Notes: generated by a model from the sequence alone, not told the origin. A stretch of DNA of 64,000 nucleotides from Flocculibacter collagenilyticus (GCF_016469335.1 NZ_CP059888.1:1736001-1800000); one strand, 5' to 3'; counted from the stretch's first letter, positions 38,482 through 49,874 are shown. Program-made: numbers and translations.

Positions 38482-39129
38482 ATGAAAGTTATTATTATAC
38501 CTGTTACACCTTTTGCTCAAAATTGCACCATTCTTATTTGCCAACAAACTAATAAAGCCGCAGTTATCGACCCCGGCGGTGATATTGATAAGATTGCGGC
38601 TCAGCTACGTAATGAAGGTGCTACATTAGATAAAATATTACTCACACACGCGCACCTTGATCATGTTGGTGGCACCATTGAGCTTGCTAAGTTATTTAAC
38701 GTAGACGTAGTCGGCCCGCATAAAGATGACGAATTTTGGTTAGACATGCTGCCCCAGCAAGCACAAATGTTTAATTTTCCACCTGCAAGTGTTTTTAAAC
38801 CAAACAAGTGGCTTGCCCATAACGATACGGTTTCGTTTGGAGCTGTTACGTTAGACGTGCTTCATTGCCCGGGGCATACACCCGGCCATGTTGTGTTTTA
38901 CCACTCAAGTAGCAAATTATTAATTGTTGGTGATGTGTTATTTAAAGGTTCGATAGGGCGTACTGACTTTCCGAAAGGTGATCACGCAACACTAATTGCA
39001 TCAATTAAAAACAATTTATTTAGTTTGCCTGACGACGTAACATTTTTACCGGGACACGGGCCGCAATCAACATTAGGGCACGAAAAGCAAACTAACCCCT
39101 ATTTACAGCAGTCTACTCACTTTGGGTAG
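38482..39129 (+). CDS. YcbL-like metallo-beta-lactamase-fold hydrolase
   Basis: A 215-residue cytosolic hydrolase of the glyoxalase II-like branch. The metal site is complete: THAHLDHVGG (HxHxDH), CPGHTPGHVVF, VGDVLFKGSIGRTD and LPGHGP. The length and the compact C-terminus match YcbL-type type II glyoxalases, which hydrolyse thioesters such as lactoyl-glutathione, rather than the longer GloB. It is monocistronic. Confidence 0.9.
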   Translation: MKVIIIPVTPFAQNCTILICQQTNKAAVIDPGGDIDKIAAQLRNEGATLDKILLTHAHLDHVGGTIELAKLFNVDVVGPHKDDEFWLDMLPQQAQMFNFPPASVFKPNKWLAHNDTVSFGAVTLDVLHCPGHTPGHVVFYHSSSKLLIVGDVLFKGSIGRTDFPKGDHATLIASIKNNLFSLPDDVTFLPGHGPQSTLGHEKQTNPYLQQSTHFG

Positions 39130-39297
39130 TCGTTTGTTATAACGACTTGGCTTGTAAGCACCTTTTTGCGCGCTATAGATATTAGTTTAGATTTTTGCAG
39201 AACTAGTTAGAACGATAAATTTATCTAGGAATAACGATTTTTACGTGATCGCGCGTTATAATCCCAGCAATATTTCCAACAGGGTATTAAAAATAAT

Positions 39298-40476
39298 ATG
39301 AGTGATGATAAAAATTTAGCGTTTTCAACACGCGTGATTCACGGTGGTCAAAGCGTCGACCCAACGACTGGCGCAGTAATGCCTCCTATTTATACAAGTT
39401 CTACATATGCTCAATCTAGCCCAGGCGAGCATCAAGGATTTGAATATTCTCGCTCACATAATCCTACTCGATTTGCGTACGAAAGATGTATAGCTAACCT
39501 TGAAGAAGGTAAAGCAGGTTACGCATTTGGTTCAGGTATGGCGGCTACGTCAACGATTTTAGAGATTCTAGATGCTGGTTCGCACATTATTGCGATGGAT
39601 GACTTGTATGGCGGTACTTACCGCTTGCTAGAAAACGTTAGAAAACGTACGGCAGGTCATGACGTTACCTACGTTGATCTAACTGATATGAATGCGTTAG
39701 AAGCGGCAATGACACCTGCTACTAAAATGGTTTGGCTAGAAACACCATCAAACCCAATGTTAAAAATGGTAGACATTGAACGCGTAAGTGCACTAGCTAA
39801 AAAGATTAATCCAAGTGTGATTGTTGTAGTAGATAACACATTTGCTACGCCTTATAACCAAAAACCATTGAACCAAGGTGCAGACATTATTATGCACTCA
39901 GCAACCAAGTACATTAATGGCCATTCAGATATGGTTGGCGGTATGGTTGTTGTAGGTGATAACGATGAACTAGTAGAGCAAATGACTTACTTGCAAAATG
40001 CCATAGGTGCAGTTGCAGGGCCGTTTGATAGTTACTTGGCATTACGTGGTGTTAAAACGTTAGCACTTAGAATGAAACAACATAATCAAAGCGCAATGGA
40101 AATTGCTCAGTGGTTAGAAAGCCATGACGCGGTTGAAAAAGTGATTTATCCTGGTTTAGCTTCTCATCCACAACATGAACTTGCTAAAACACAAATGACG
40201 GGCTTTGGTGGAATGATTTCCTTTTTTGTAAAAGGTGATCTTGAAGTAGCACGCAAGTTTTTAGAAAACTTGTCAATTTTTGCCTTAGCAGAAAGCCTAG
40301 GTGGTGTAGAAAGTTTAATTGAACACCCTGCAATTATGACGCACGCTTCAATTCCTCCTGCTCAACGTCAAGAGTTAGGTATACATGATAACTTTATTCG
40401 CTTATCGGTAGGTGTAGAAGATACACAAGATCTAATGAATGATTTAGATAACGCATTTAAAGCAGCTGTAAAATAA
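39298..40476 (+). CDS. Cys/Met-metabolism PLP enzyme (cystathionine gamma-synthase/lyase type)
   Basis: A 392-residue trans-sulfuration enzyme. It shows STRVIHGGQSVDPTTGAVMPP at the start (in part), FEYSRSHNPTR, FGSGMAA for phosphate binding, VDNTFATP, and the PLP Lys in SATKYINGHSDMVGG near residue 201. Family members make or cleave cystathionine, and sequence alone does not separate synthase from gamma- or beta-lyase. No metB/metL neighbours or clear MetJ boxes are visible. It appears monocistronic. Confidence 0.9.
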   Translation: MSDDKNLAFSTRVIHGGQSVDPTTGAVMPPIYTSSTYAQSSPGEHQGFEYSRSHNPTRFAYERCIANLEEGKAGYAFGSGMAATSTILEILDAGSHIIAMDDLYGGTYRLLENVRKRTAGHDVTYVDLTDMNALEAAMTPATKMVWLETPSNPMLKMVDIERVSALAKKINPSVIVVVDNTFATPYNQKPLNQGADIIMHSATKYINGHSDMVGGMVVVGDNDELVEQMTYLQNAIGAVAGPFDSYLALRGVKTLALRMKQHNQSAMEIAQWLESHDAVEKVIYPGLASHPQHELAKTQMTGFGGMISFFVKGDLEVARKFLENLSIFALAESLGGVESLIEHPAIMTHASIPPAQRQELGIHDNFIRLSVGVEDTQDLMNDLDNAFKAAVK

Positions 40477-40512
40477 AAGTGATACGCTAATTTTGCGATG
40501 ACCGCCTAAGCT

Positions 40513-40557
40513 TAGTTACTCAGGTCTTAGTTGCTCAGGTTATAGTTACTCAGGTCA
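40513..40557. repeat. Three tandem 15-bp repeats at the 3' end of the YkgJ gene
   Basis: Three near-identical units of TAGTTACTCAGGTCN run without gaps from 40513 to 40557, differing at one or two positions. The last unit contains the stop codon region of the minus-strand YkgJ-like gene (40550). Confidence 0.85.
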
Positions 40558-40798
40558 TAGCCTCTAGCACTTCAATATTGTATAGCGCTTCAGCATTTGT
40601 GGTTCCACATATGTCTAATGAAGCGCTAAACATACCGCAAACCTTAGGCCTTTCTTTTTTTCCAAATAAAAGACATAAATTATTTTCATCAAGCTGAACA
40701 CAGCGCTCTCCAGCTTTCTTACCATTTGGCATACCAGGAATCGAAGAGCTAATACTAGGTGCGATACAGCAAGCGCCACATCCTAATCGACATTCCAT
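40550..40798 (-). CDS. YkgJ-family cysteine cluster protein
   Basis: An 82-residue protein with the Cys cluster of the YkgJ family: MECRLGCGACCIAPS at the N-terminus, then C33, C42 and C54 farther on. Members probably bind zinc or an iron-sulfur cluster; the biological role is unknown. The family normally has this short length. Tandem 15-bp repeats run into its 3' end and supply the stop codon. Confidence 0.85.
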   Translation of the reverse strand: MECRLGCGACCIAPSISSSIPGMPNGKKAGERCVQLDENNLCLLFGKKERPKVCGMFSASLDICGTTNAEALYNIEVLEAMT

Positions 40799-40954
40799 TT
40801 TTACTACTCATAAGCTATTAATTGTCGCTTATTATACGGTGTGCAGATTGTATGCAAAATAAAAAATTGTCATCTTGTAATAAAAGTTCGTTTTGCTTTT
40901 ATCGCTAATCATTTATCATAAAGAGAATAAGTTTGATTTCAGTGAGATATAACA

Positions 40955-42022
40955 TTGCACTTCACCAGAGTGGCTTTACTACTAATTTTTTGCACAAGTC
41001 TGTTTTTTAAACATGCTTATGCAGTAGAGGTAACTGCGTTGTATGACGCTAAAGTACCTATTAAAAGTCAAGCGCGCGATGCAAGAAGAGTGGCATATCA
41101 AGATGCGCTAAAACAAGTGCTGGTTAAGCTAAGCGGTGATTATAGCGTTTTAGAGCTACCTGAAATTAAATCTGAAATTAAAAACGTGACAGATTACCTA
41201 CTAAAATTTCAATTTAAGCAAGACGATAATCAACAAATGCTATATGCGGAGTTTGAGGTTGATAAAGTCAATCGATTATTGCTAAAAGCCGGAGCAAACC
41301 TGTGGGGGACTCGACGTCCACTCGCTGTTATTTGGTTGGCGATTGAAGAGGGTGAGCAGCGCTTAACGGTGTCTGAAGATAGTTTCCCCATATTAGTAAA
41401 ACAGCTTAAAAGTGGCGCAGAGCGAAGAGGTTTGCCTGTTACCATTCCTCTTATGGATTTAACCGATATAAGTACCGTAACCATTACAGATATATGGGGG
41501 CGCTTTTATGAGCCGCTTCAGCAAGCTTCAGAGCGTTATGGTGCTGAATCGATAGTTAGTGCAAGAATGTATCCGGCAAAAGATGAAAATGCCCGGGGCA
41601 GTCAATGGACGCTAGAATGGACTATTTACCAACAAGACAAGCGTGTAACGAATACTATTGAAGGTGACAGATTCAGTTTGTTAAATGAGTTACCAGAAGC
41701 ACTAGCAGATTACTACGCACAAGAATATTCAATTAAAGCTGACTCGTATGATCGCGACCGAGTCGTTAATGTAACAATTTATAATCTACATTCGGTTGCA
41801 GATTTGATTTATGCAGAACGCATTTTAAATAGCTTTTCTTCTATTGGCCGTACAAAACTGGTATCACGTTACCAAGACCATGCGGTATTTGAAATCGATT
41901 TGGTTGGTTTACCAATGGACTTTGTTCAGGCGTTGGATTTAGATAGCAAGTTCGAAAAAATATTTGATCCATTGGCTGATCAGTCAGAACAGCAGTTGAT
42001 TGAATATCGGTGGGTGAAGTAA
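40955..42022 (+). CDS. DUF2066-containing exported protein
   Basis: A 355-residue protein with a signal peptide (residues 1-23, cleaved after AYA) and a DUF2066 body: an early segment QARDARRVAYQDALKQVLVKLSG and WGTRRPLAVIWLAIE near 118-132. The start is a TTG at 40955. It ends TAATG with the first codon of hda, a pairing common in gammaproteobacteria. The function is unknown. Confidence 0.85.
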   Translation: MHFTRVALLLIFCTSLFFKHAYAVEVTALYDAKVPIKSQARDARRVAYQDALKQVLVKLSGDYSVLELPEIKSEIKNVTDYLLKFQFKQDDNQQMLYAEFEVDKVNRLLLKAGANLWGTRRPLAVIWLAIEEGEQRLTVSEDSFPILVKQLKSGAERRGLPVTIPLMDLTDISTVTITDIWGRFYEPLQQASERYGAESIVSARMYPAKDENARGSQWTLEWTIYQQDKRVTNTIEGDRFSLLNELPEALADYYAQEYSIKADSYDRDRVVNVTIYNLHSVADLIYAERILNSFSSIGRTKLVSRYQDHAVFEIDLVGLPMDFVQALDLDSKFEKIFDPLADQSEQQLIEYRWVK

Positions 42023-42723
42023 TGCCTCAGCCGCAACAAATCGCGTTACCCGTAACGCTGCCAGATGATGAAACGTTTACCAGTTATTGGCCTGCTGGTA
42101 ATGAAGTTGTGGTTGATCACTTAAAAAACAGCCTAAACCAGCAACATGCCTTTAGTTTTACTTATTTGTATGGTTCGCACGCGGTGGGTAAATCACACTT
42201 ACTTTACGCTAGTTGCGTAAAGGCACAAGAAAAGGGCCTTTCAAATATGTTGTTGCCAATGTCGCAACTAATTAATATGTCGACGGATGTGCTAGCTGGC
42301 CTACAAAACTTAGATTTAGTGTGTATTGAACAATTCGAACTGATTGAAGGGAACAAGCATTGGGAACAAGCAATGTTTAACTTGTTCAATAGTTTAAATT
42401 ATCCTAGTAAAACATTGTTAATTGCATCAGCGAAACCGGTAGATAGTTTAGATATTAAATTAAAAGATTTAACGTCGCGGTTAAAATGGGGAACAACATT
42501 TCAGATTAACCCATTAAGCGACGAGCAAAAGGCATTAGCAATTCAGCACCGCGCTTCATTAAGAGGGCTTGAATTATCAGAGGAGTCTGCCGCTTTTTTA
42601 ATTAATCGACTTGATAGAAATATGACCAGTTTAATTGAAACATTAGACAAGCTAGACCGTATTTCAATGCAGAAACAACGAAAACTGACAATTCCTTTTA
42701 TAAAAGACGAACTTTCACTATAA
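42022..42723 (+). CDS. hda: DnaA regulatory inactivator Hda
   Basis: A 233-residue AAA+ DnaA homolog that, with the loaded beta clamp, stimulates ATP hydrolysis by DnaA and so prevents re-initiation of replication. Visible features are QQIALPVTLPDDETF, holding the N-terminal clamp-binding QxxLP-type motif, the Walker A-like YGSHAVGKSHLL and the sensor region SAKPVDSLDIKLKDLTSRL. The ATG overlaps the stop of the DUF2066 gene by one base; an upstream GTG at 42010 is less likely. Confidence 0.94.
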   Translation: MPQPQQIALPVTLPDDETFTSYWPAGNEVVVDHLKNSLNQQHAFSFTYLYGSHAVGKSHLLYASCVKAQEKGLSNMLLPMSQLINMSTDVLAGLQNLDLVCIEQFELIEGNKHWEQAMFNLFNSLNYPSKTLLIASAKPVDSLDIKLKDLTSRLKWGTTFQINPLSDEQKALAIQHRASLRGLELSEESAAFLINRLDRNMTSLIETLDKLDRISMQKQRKLTIPFIKDELSL

Positions 42724-42819
42724 AATTTGCTATTTATTCACAAAAAACATAGCTCCTAAACCTCAATTTTTGTACCATATTCCCCCTTTAATATTTGAAC
42801 AATGCTCAGGACCCGATAA

Positions 42820-43818
<999 letters not shown>

Positions 43819-43832
43819 GCAACGGATAAACA

Positions 43833-46235
43833 ATGAAATTCAGTGAAAAGTGGTTAAGAGAATGGGTTAATCCACAAATTGCAACTAATGAGCTAGCTGA
43901 ACAGCTTTCAATGGCTGGCTTAGAAGTTGATGGTGTTGAACCCGTTGCTGGTGATTTTACAGGCGTAAAGGTTGGTAAAGTTGTTGAATGTGGGCAACAC
44001 CCTGATGCAGACAAATTACAAGTAACTAAAATCGATATTGGTGAAGATGAGTTACTTGATATCGTTTGTGGTGCTAAAAATTGTCGTCTAGGTTTAAAAG
44101 TAGCTGTGGCTACAGTAGGCGCAGTGCTACCAGGCGATTTTAAAATTAAAAAAGCAAAGCTACGTGGCCAACCTTCATTTGGTATGTTGTGTTCAGAATC
44201 TGAATTAGGTATGGCAGAGTCAGCGGATGGCATTTTAGAGTTGCCTGAAGATGCACCAGTTGGTCAATGTATTAGAGAGTATCTTTCATTAGACGATTCA
44301 GCCATTGAAGTTGATTTAACGCCTAACCGCGCTGACTGCTTAGGCATGATTGGTTTAGCACGTGAAGTAGGCGTGTTGAATAATGCAAATGTAAATGAAT
44401 TAACGTTCAACAATGTAACCCCGTCAATTGATGACACTAGGGATATCACGTTATCTTCACCAGAAGATTGTCCACGTTATTTAGGGCGTGTGATTAAAAA
44501 TGTTGATGTTAGTGCGTCATCTCCACTTTGGCTAATTGAAAAATTACGCCGTAGTGGTATTCGTTCAATTGACCCTGTTGTTGACGTAACCAACTATGTA
44601 TTACTTGAGTTGGGACACCCAATGCACGCTTTCGATTTAGACAAAATTGAAGGTCATATTGATGTTCGTTTGGCAAAACAAGATGAAACACTTGTTTTGT
44701 TAGATGGAAACGAAGCGAAGCTTAAAAAAGATACGCTGGTTATTGCAGATAGCGAGAAAGCGTTGGCAATTGCAGGTGTATTTGGTGGAGAGCACAGCGG
44801 TGTAAATTCAGACACCACAAATATCTTTTTAGAAAGTGCATTCTTTAGTCCAGAAAAAATGATGGGTAAAGCTCGTGGATTTGGCTTACACACTGATGCG
44901 TCTCATCGTTATGAACGCGGTGTTGACCCTGAGCTTCAGCGCACAGCAATGGAGCGAGCTACCCAGCTGTTAGTTGAAATTGTTGGTGGTGAAGTAGGCC
45001 CTATCGTTGAAGCTAAAAGTGATGAACATATTCCTCAGGCCCGCCCAGTAACGTTACGCCGTGCAAGACTTGATCGAGTACTCGGTCTGACGATAAATAC
45101 AGAAACGGTAACAGAAGCACTTACCCGTTTAGGTTTTGACGTTAAGTTAAGTGATGAAGGCAGTGAAGCTGAAAAGTGGGATGTGGTTGTTCCTGCTTAC
45201 CGTTTTGATATCACTATTGAAGAAGACTTAATTGAAGAAGTTGCACGTATTTACGGTTACAACAATATTCAAAATATCTCGCCTAAAGCGAGCTTGGTGA
45301 TGAATAAGCATCAAGAGTCTAACATTGCCTTATCTCGATTCAGAGATATGCTGGTTGACAAAGGTTATCAAGAAGCGATCACATACAGCTTTGTTGATCC
45401 TAAAGTACAAAGCATGCTGCACCCAGAAAGCGAAGCAATGATATTGCCACACCCTATTTCAATTGAAATGTCGGCAATGCGCGTAAGTTTATTCACGGGT
45501 TTGCTTCAAACTGCGGTATACAATCAGAATCGCCAACAAAGTCGAATTCGCTTATTCGAAACAGGCTTATCTTTCATTCCTGATGAAAACGCAGAAAATG
45601 GTGTACGTCAGCAACCACGCATTGCGGGTTTAATTGCAGGCTCAGCATTTGGCGAACATTGGAATTTAGAATCACGTACTGTTGATTTCTTTGATCTCAA
45701 AGGAGATGTTGAAGTGGTTCTGTCGCTGATGGGAACAACCTCTGTAATAGAGTTTAAACCTGCAAAACATTCAGCGCTGCATCCAGGACAAACGGCTAAC
45801 ATATATGTCGATGGGCACGAAGTAGGTGTGATCGGAGCGGTTCACCCAGAATTTGAGAAAAAATTAGGATTAAATGGCAAAACCTTTGTTTTTGAACTAG
45901 ATTTAAACGCTATCAGCAATAGAAATGTGCCAGAAGCGATGGAGGTTTCAAAGTATCCATCGAACCGCAGAGACATCGCTGTAGTGGTTAAAGAAGAGGT
46001 AAATGCAGGAAATTTACTTTCTTTAATAAAAAATATTGGCGCAAATCAACTAGTTGACCTAAAATTGTTCGATGTATACCAAGGTAAAGGTGTTGAGGAA
46101 GGTTATAAGAGTCTTGCGATTGGCATAACTTTACAAGATCAGCACAAAACTTTGGAAGACAACGAGATTAATGACTCGATGACGAAAGTAATTGAGGCGT
46201 TGCAAACTGAATTTAACGCGACTCTGAGGGATTAA
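43833..46235 (+). CDS. pheT: Phenylalanyl-tRNA synthetase beta subunit
   Basis: The 800-residue partner of PheS. An EMAP-like tRNA-binding domain lies at about 40-150 ([19 protein letters not shown]), a B3/B4 editing region at about 210-385 ([18 protein letters not shown]), then the B5 domain, the catalytic-like core (ARIYGYNNI) and the C-terminal anticodon-binding fold ([13 protein letters not shown]). The length is normal. Its stop is two bases before ihfA. Confidence 0.98.
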   Translation: MKFSEKWLREWVNPQIATNELAEQLSMAGLEVDGVEPVAGDFTGVKVGKVVECGQHPDADKLQVTKIDIGEDELLDIVCGAKNCRLGLKVAVATVGAVLPGDFKIKKAKLRGQPSFGMLCSESELGMAESADGILELPEDAPVGQCIREYLSLDDSAIEVDLTPNRADCLGMIGLAREVGVLNNANVNELTFNNVTPSIDDTRDITLSSPEDCPRYLGRVIKNVDVSASSPLWLIEKLRRSGIRSIDPVVDVTNYVLLELGHPMHAFDLDKIEGHIDVRLAKQDETLVLLDGNEAKLKKDTLVIADSEKALAIAGVFGGEHSGVNSDTTNIFLESAFFSPEKMMGKARGFGLHTDASHRYERGVDPELQRTAMERATQLLVEIVGGEVGPIVEAKSDEHIPQARPVTLRRARLDRVLGLTINTETVTEALTRLGFDVKLSDEGSEAEKWDVVVPAYRFDITIEEDLIEEVARIYGYNNIQNISPKASLVMNKHQESNIALSRFRDMLVDKGYQEAITYSFVDPKVQSMLHPESEAMILPHPISIEMSAMRVSLFTGLLQTAVYNQNRQQSRIRLFETGLSFIPDENAENGVRQQPRIAGLIAGSAFGEHWNLESRTVDFFDLKGDVEVVLSLMGTTSVIEFKPAKHSALHPGQTANIYVDGHEVGVIGAVHPEFEKKLGLNGKTFVFELDLNAISNRNVPEAMEVSKYPSNRRDIAVVVKEEVNAGNLLSLIKNIGANQLVDLKLFDVYQGKGVEEGYKSLAIGITLQDQHKTLEDNEINDSMTKVIEALQTEFNATLRD

Positions 46236-46237
46236 CT

Positions 46238-46534
46238 ATGGCGCTTACCAAGGCCGATATAGCAGAACATTTATTTACCAAAATGGGATTAAATAAGCGT
46301 GATGCTAAAGAACTAGTAGAATCTTTTTTTGAAGAAATTCGTTCAGCTTTAGAAGAAGGGGAAGAAGTTAAGCTTTCGGGATTTGGTAACTTTGAAACGC
46401 GTGACAAGAAGGAACGCCCAGGGCGTAATCCTAAGACGGGCGAAGATATACCAATTTCGGCAAGACGAGTTGTGACTTTTCGCCCAGGCCAGAAGCTAAA
46501 AGCACGAGTTGAAGTGGGTACTGATAAAAAGTAA
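46238..46534 (+). CDS. ihfA: Integration host factor alpha subunit
   Basis: A 98-residue DNA-bending protein of the HU/IHF family. The pattern [27 protein letters not shown] and the beta-arm [20 protein letters not shown] identify IhfA. Its position directly after pheST is the classic himA arrangement. It forms a heterodimer with IhfB. A strong terminator follows. Confidence 0.98.
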   Translation: MALTKADIAEHLFTKMGLNKRDAKELVESFFEEIRSALEEGEEVKLSGFGNFETRDKKERPGRNPKTGEDIPISARRVVTFRPGQKLKARVEVGTDKK

Positions 46535-46564
46535 ACACTATTTAAAAGTTATATACTATAAGAG

Positions 46565-46588
46565 AAAAGGCTACCTATGTAGCCTTTT
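46565..46588 (+). terminator. Intrinsic terminator after ihfA
   Basis: AAAAGGCTAC-CTAT-GTAGCCTTTT, a perfect 10-bp stem with a 4-nt loop ending in T4, lies 30 bases after ihfA. Confidence 0.92.
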
Positions 46589-46805
46589 GTATTTAAAAAG
46601 CACTTACCAATCAATTAACTGCATTGGTTTAATTTTAAAATCAATCTTTTAATTAACATTAAAAGCCATATTATTATCACTCCATAAACGTTTTGATAAT
46701 TATGAAAGTGGTTAACTCCCTAGTATCATGTATATCAACTAAACTTAAACGGTCTCCAGTGAAAACTCGTCTTTTACTTTGTTAGATAACCAAGGCAATA
46801 CTGTT

Positions 46806-49169
46806 ATGCAGTCGAACGTACATCATATTGATGAACAGATAGACTTTGTTAATTTTATTAATTACGTCGCAACCTCTCTTTTTGAATTAAATAAAACGGA
46901 CGAAATATGTAACTTTATCGCTAAGGCGGTAGTTACTCATTTGGGTTACGAAGATTGTGTGATTTATTTATTAAATGACGAACAGCAGGTATTAACGCAA
47001 TTCGCCTCTTATGGTCATTCAACCGTGGATGGAGTTTATGTAAGCCATTTAACTGAAATACAAGTAGGTGAGGGCATTGTAGGAACTTGTGCCAAACTGG
47101 GAAAACCACAACTTGTTTCCGACACGCGAAAAGATGAACGCTACCGAGTAGATAATTTACCGGCGTTGTCAGAGCTTTCAGTACCCATCTTATTTGAAGA
47201 TAAAATACTTGGGGTAATCGATTGTGAAAGTGCTTGTGCAGAATTTTTTGACAAAACCCACCTCAATATTATCACCACAATCAGTGCAGTATTATCATCA
47301 AAGCTACATAAAACATTTGCACTGGCAGATTTAAAAAAATCTGTTGTGCGTTTAGAAAAGGCAGAAGCAGTACAAAAAGCACTGTTTGAAATTGCATCCC
47401 TTACATATACAGCTACCGACATAGGAGATGTCTACAAAAAAGTCCATCACATTCTTGGTAGGCTGATGCACAGTGACAACTTTTATATTGCACTGTTTGA
47501 TCAATCACTAAACAAATTAAACTTCCCATACTATCAAGACGAGAATTCAGATATTTCACCTGATGAATACTTTTCTGAATCTGTTTTAAAATTTAGTTTA
47601 ACAGGCAAAGTTTTTCGCGATAAAGCCCCTTTGTTAGCCACAAAAGCACAATTACAGGCGTTGATTGACAGTGGCGAGTGTAAGCTGTTTGGGGGGTTAG
47701 CAGAATCTTATTTGGCGGTGCCTTTTAAAAGTGGTGATTCTGTAGAAGGCGTTGTTTGTATCCAAAGTTATAATGCCGACATTCATTACAATGAATCGGA
47801 CAAAGAGTTACTTACATTTGTATCCCATCATATTAGTAACGTACTAAAAAAACTGATGGCAGAGAAAGATCTCCAAAAATTAGCTTTGCATGACAGTTTA
47901 ACCGGCCTACCAAATAGACTCTTGTTATTAGATCGTATCGGCCATGCTTTAGATAACGTTAAGCGCACTCATGATGCGATTGCTGTTTTATATTTAGACC
48001 TCGACCACTTCAAAATGGTCAATGACACGCTGGGACATATGATAGGAGATGCATTTCTTATTGAGGCGTCGAATCTATTACAAGAGTGTATTCGCGAGAA
48101 TGACACGCTCGCGCGGTTAGGTGGAGATGAATTTGTAATTCTACTTGAAGGCATTAAGTTAAAAGACGAAGCGGAAGAAGTCTCGGCCAGAATTATTCAA
48201 GCGTTTAATAACCCTGTAGACGTTGGCGATCATAAAATTAATACGTCTATTAGTATAGGTATTGCTTATCCCTCTGATGAAACCTTTGATAGTCATGAAA
48301 TACTTAAAAAAGCGGACATCGCCCTTTATGCGGCAAAAGCGGCAGGACGTAACAATTATCGAGTATATCAAGATGGTGTCGGAGAGTCGTATTTGACAAG
48401 ATTTGAAGCACAGATGAGAAGGGCAATGGAGCGTGAGCACCTAAGAATGTCTTATCAGCCGATTATTAATTTGAAAAATAATAAAGTGGCGGGCTTTGAG
48501 TCTCTTGTACGCTGGTATGATCCTGATAAAGGTGTGATCCCTCCCGACGATTTTGTGCCATACGCTGAAGAAAACCACCTAATTGGCTTGATTGACATGT
48601 TCGTTTTAGAACAAGTTTGCAGGCAAATAAAAAAATTAAAGCGCAGTTTTAAGTTCAATGGTTACGTTAGCGTTAATATTTCTGGCGAGACTTTTTCGAG
48701 TGATAGCTTTGATCAAGTTGTTTTATCAAAACTCGAGGAAATGAACATTAAACCAAAACATTTAGCCATTGAACTTACCGAGCGAGGCTTAATTAATAAT
48801 ATTAAAGCGGCGAAAAGTAATATGAAAAATCTGCGTTCTGCAGGTGTAAAAATATTTATCGACGATTTTGGTACAGGCTATTCTTCACTTAGTTATTTGC
48901 ATCAATTCTCAGTAGATGCTCTAAAAATAGACAAGTCGTTTATTCAAACATTACAAGACAAGTCGAGCGAGAATGCCATTGTTACTACAATTTTAGCGTT
49001 AGCGAAGTCGTTAAAAATAAAAGTGATCGCAGAAGGAATAGAACTAAAAAAGCAGCAGCGCTTGCTAATAGACCTCAACTGTCATTTCGCTCAAGGTTAC
49101 TTATTCTCAAGACCGTTAGAGCAAGATAAGCTTTCTGATATATTAGAAAAGAATGAAACAAGCGCCTAA
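46806..49169 (+). CDS. GAF-GAF-GGDEF-EAL cyclic-di-GMP protein
   Basis: A 787-residue soluble regulator with two GAF-like domains (about 20-170 and 185-350), a GGDEF domain (about 355-520) and an EAL domain (about 535-785). The cyclase site GGDEF is intact at 439-443, with an inhibitory RxxD (R430-D433) five residues before it. The phosphodiesterase site is also mostly intact: ESL at 565-567, VNIS, ELTE, DDFGTGYSS from 686 and AEGIE at 742-746. Both activities are therefore possible. ATG 46806 is preferred to the TTG at 46779, which has no ribosome site. Confidence 0.93.
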   Translation: MQSNVHHIDEQIDFVNFINYVATSLFELNKTDEICNFIAKAVVTHLGYEDCVIYLLNDEQQVLTQFASYGHSTVDGVYVSHLTEIQVGEGIVGTCAKLGKPQLVSDTRKDERYRVDNLPALSELSVPILFEDKILGVIDCESACAEFFDKTHLNIITTISAVLSSKLHKTFALADLKKSVVRLEKAEAVQKALFEIASLTYTATDIGDVYKKVHHILGRLMHSDNFYIALFDQSLNKLNFPYYQDENSDISPDEYFSESVLKFSLTGKVFRDKAPLLATKAQLQALIDSGECKLFGGLAESYLAVPFKSGDSVEGVVCIQSYNADIHYNESDKELLTFVSHHISNVLKKLMAEKDLQKLALHDSLTGLPNRLLLLDRIGHALDNVKRTHDAIAVLYLDLDHFKMVNDTLGHMIGDAFLIEASNLLQECIRENDTLARLGGDEFVILLEGIKLKDEAEEVSARIIQAFNNPVDVGDHKINTSISIGIAYPSDETFDSHEILKKADIALYAAKAAGRNNYRVYQDGVGESYLTRFEAQMRRAMEREHLRMSYQPIINLKNNKVAGFESLVRWYDPDKGVIPPDDFVPYAEENHLIGLIDMFVLEQVCRQIKKLKRSFKFNGYVSVNISGETFSSDSFDQVVLSKLEEMNIKPKHLAIELTERGLINNIKAAKSNMKNLRSAGVKIFIDDFGTGYSSLSYLHQFSVDALKIDKSFIQTLQDKSSENAIVTTILALAKSLKIKVIAEGIELKKQQRLLIDLNCHFAQGYLFSRPLEQDKLSDILEKNETSA

Positions 49170-49260
49170 AAACGCCTCGGCGGCAGGTTGATCAAACTCG
49201 CCCGTAATTTGATAAATAACGTCACTGTTTTTATTAGTTAGATAAATGCGATCATAATCT
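49143..49260 (-). pseudogene. Broken tandem copy of the 3' end of the next gene
   Basis: On the minus strand this interval reads DRIYLTNKNSDVIYQITGEF then DQPAAEAFLGA. The intact neighbour ends DRIYLTQKNSNEIYLINGEF then DQFAAEE. The DNA match is roughly 70 percent over about 80 bases. The copy lies directly downstream of the intact gene in a different frame and overlaps the end of the GGDEF-EAL gene. It is a remnant of a tandem duplication. Confidence 0.65.
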
Positions 49261-49276
49261 TGGCTCACTTGTTTGA

Positions 49277-49828
49277 TTAGTGAGTTAAAAATTGGAGAGA
49301 TGACAAAATTTCTTCTGCGGCAAACTGATCAAATTCACCATTTATTAGATAAATCTCATTACTATTTTTTTGCGTTAAGTAAATTCGATCATTCCTTTTA
49401 TGTGCACCAACAATTGAAAAAGCAAAATAGTAATCCTTTTGATAAATAGAGATGTGATCATCATTTCTGATATCGAATGTTGCTTCAATTAGGCTTTTGT
49501 CTTGCAGTGGTAATGCATTATTAGCCAGTGCTAAAAAGAACTCAGTTACCGTTAAATTATATCTACGATGTAAATCAGAAATGGCGATATGAGAAGGGCT
49601 AGAGCCTAATACCAATTCAACATCTTCCGTTTTTATAAACGCTTTCTGTTGAGACGTTCCTAACATGCTGATTTTTCTTAAAACGTGCGGACTAGCGCAA
49701 TAGGTTACATTACTAACAGATATAAATATGTCATTAGGGTTACAGTTGCTTTTTGGAAAGTCTTTAACAGTTTGTGCAACGGAATACTGAGCGAAGAACA
49801 TTATTATTATTATAAATAAACTTTTCAT
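49277..49828 (-). CDS. Secreted protein, unrecognised family
   Basis: A 183-residue exported protein: signal peptide SLFIIIIMFFAQYSVAQ, with cleavage near AQ19. The mature part has two Cys (SNCNPND, VTYCASP) and a helix-turn-helix-like middle (ISDLHRRYNLTVTEFFLALA), ending with a beta-rich segment DRIYLTQKNS. The frame runs back to 49885, but that start lies inside the terminator of the TonB receptor gene, so M20 of the long frame is chosen. The last 35 codons are partly duplicated downstream. The function is unknown. Confidence 0.6.
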   Translation of the reverse strand: MKSLFIIIIMFFAQYSVAQTVKDFPKSNCNPNDIFISVSNVTYCASPHVLRKISMLGTSQQKAFIKTEDVELVLGSSPSHIAISDLHRRYNLTVTEFFLALANNALPLQDKSLIEATFDIRNDDHISIYQKDYYFAFSIVGAHKRNDRIYLTQKNSNEIYLINGEFDQFAAEEILSSLQFLTH

Positions 49829-49874
49829 TTTGGTGCCAAATGATATGAAAGAAAGTCTTAGAAAATAAACAGCA

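Noticed and set aside
39128-39147. Hairpin AGTCGTT/AACGACT after the YcbL-like gene as a terminator
   Set aside because: Only a 7-bp stem, overlapping the stop codon and with no T-run.
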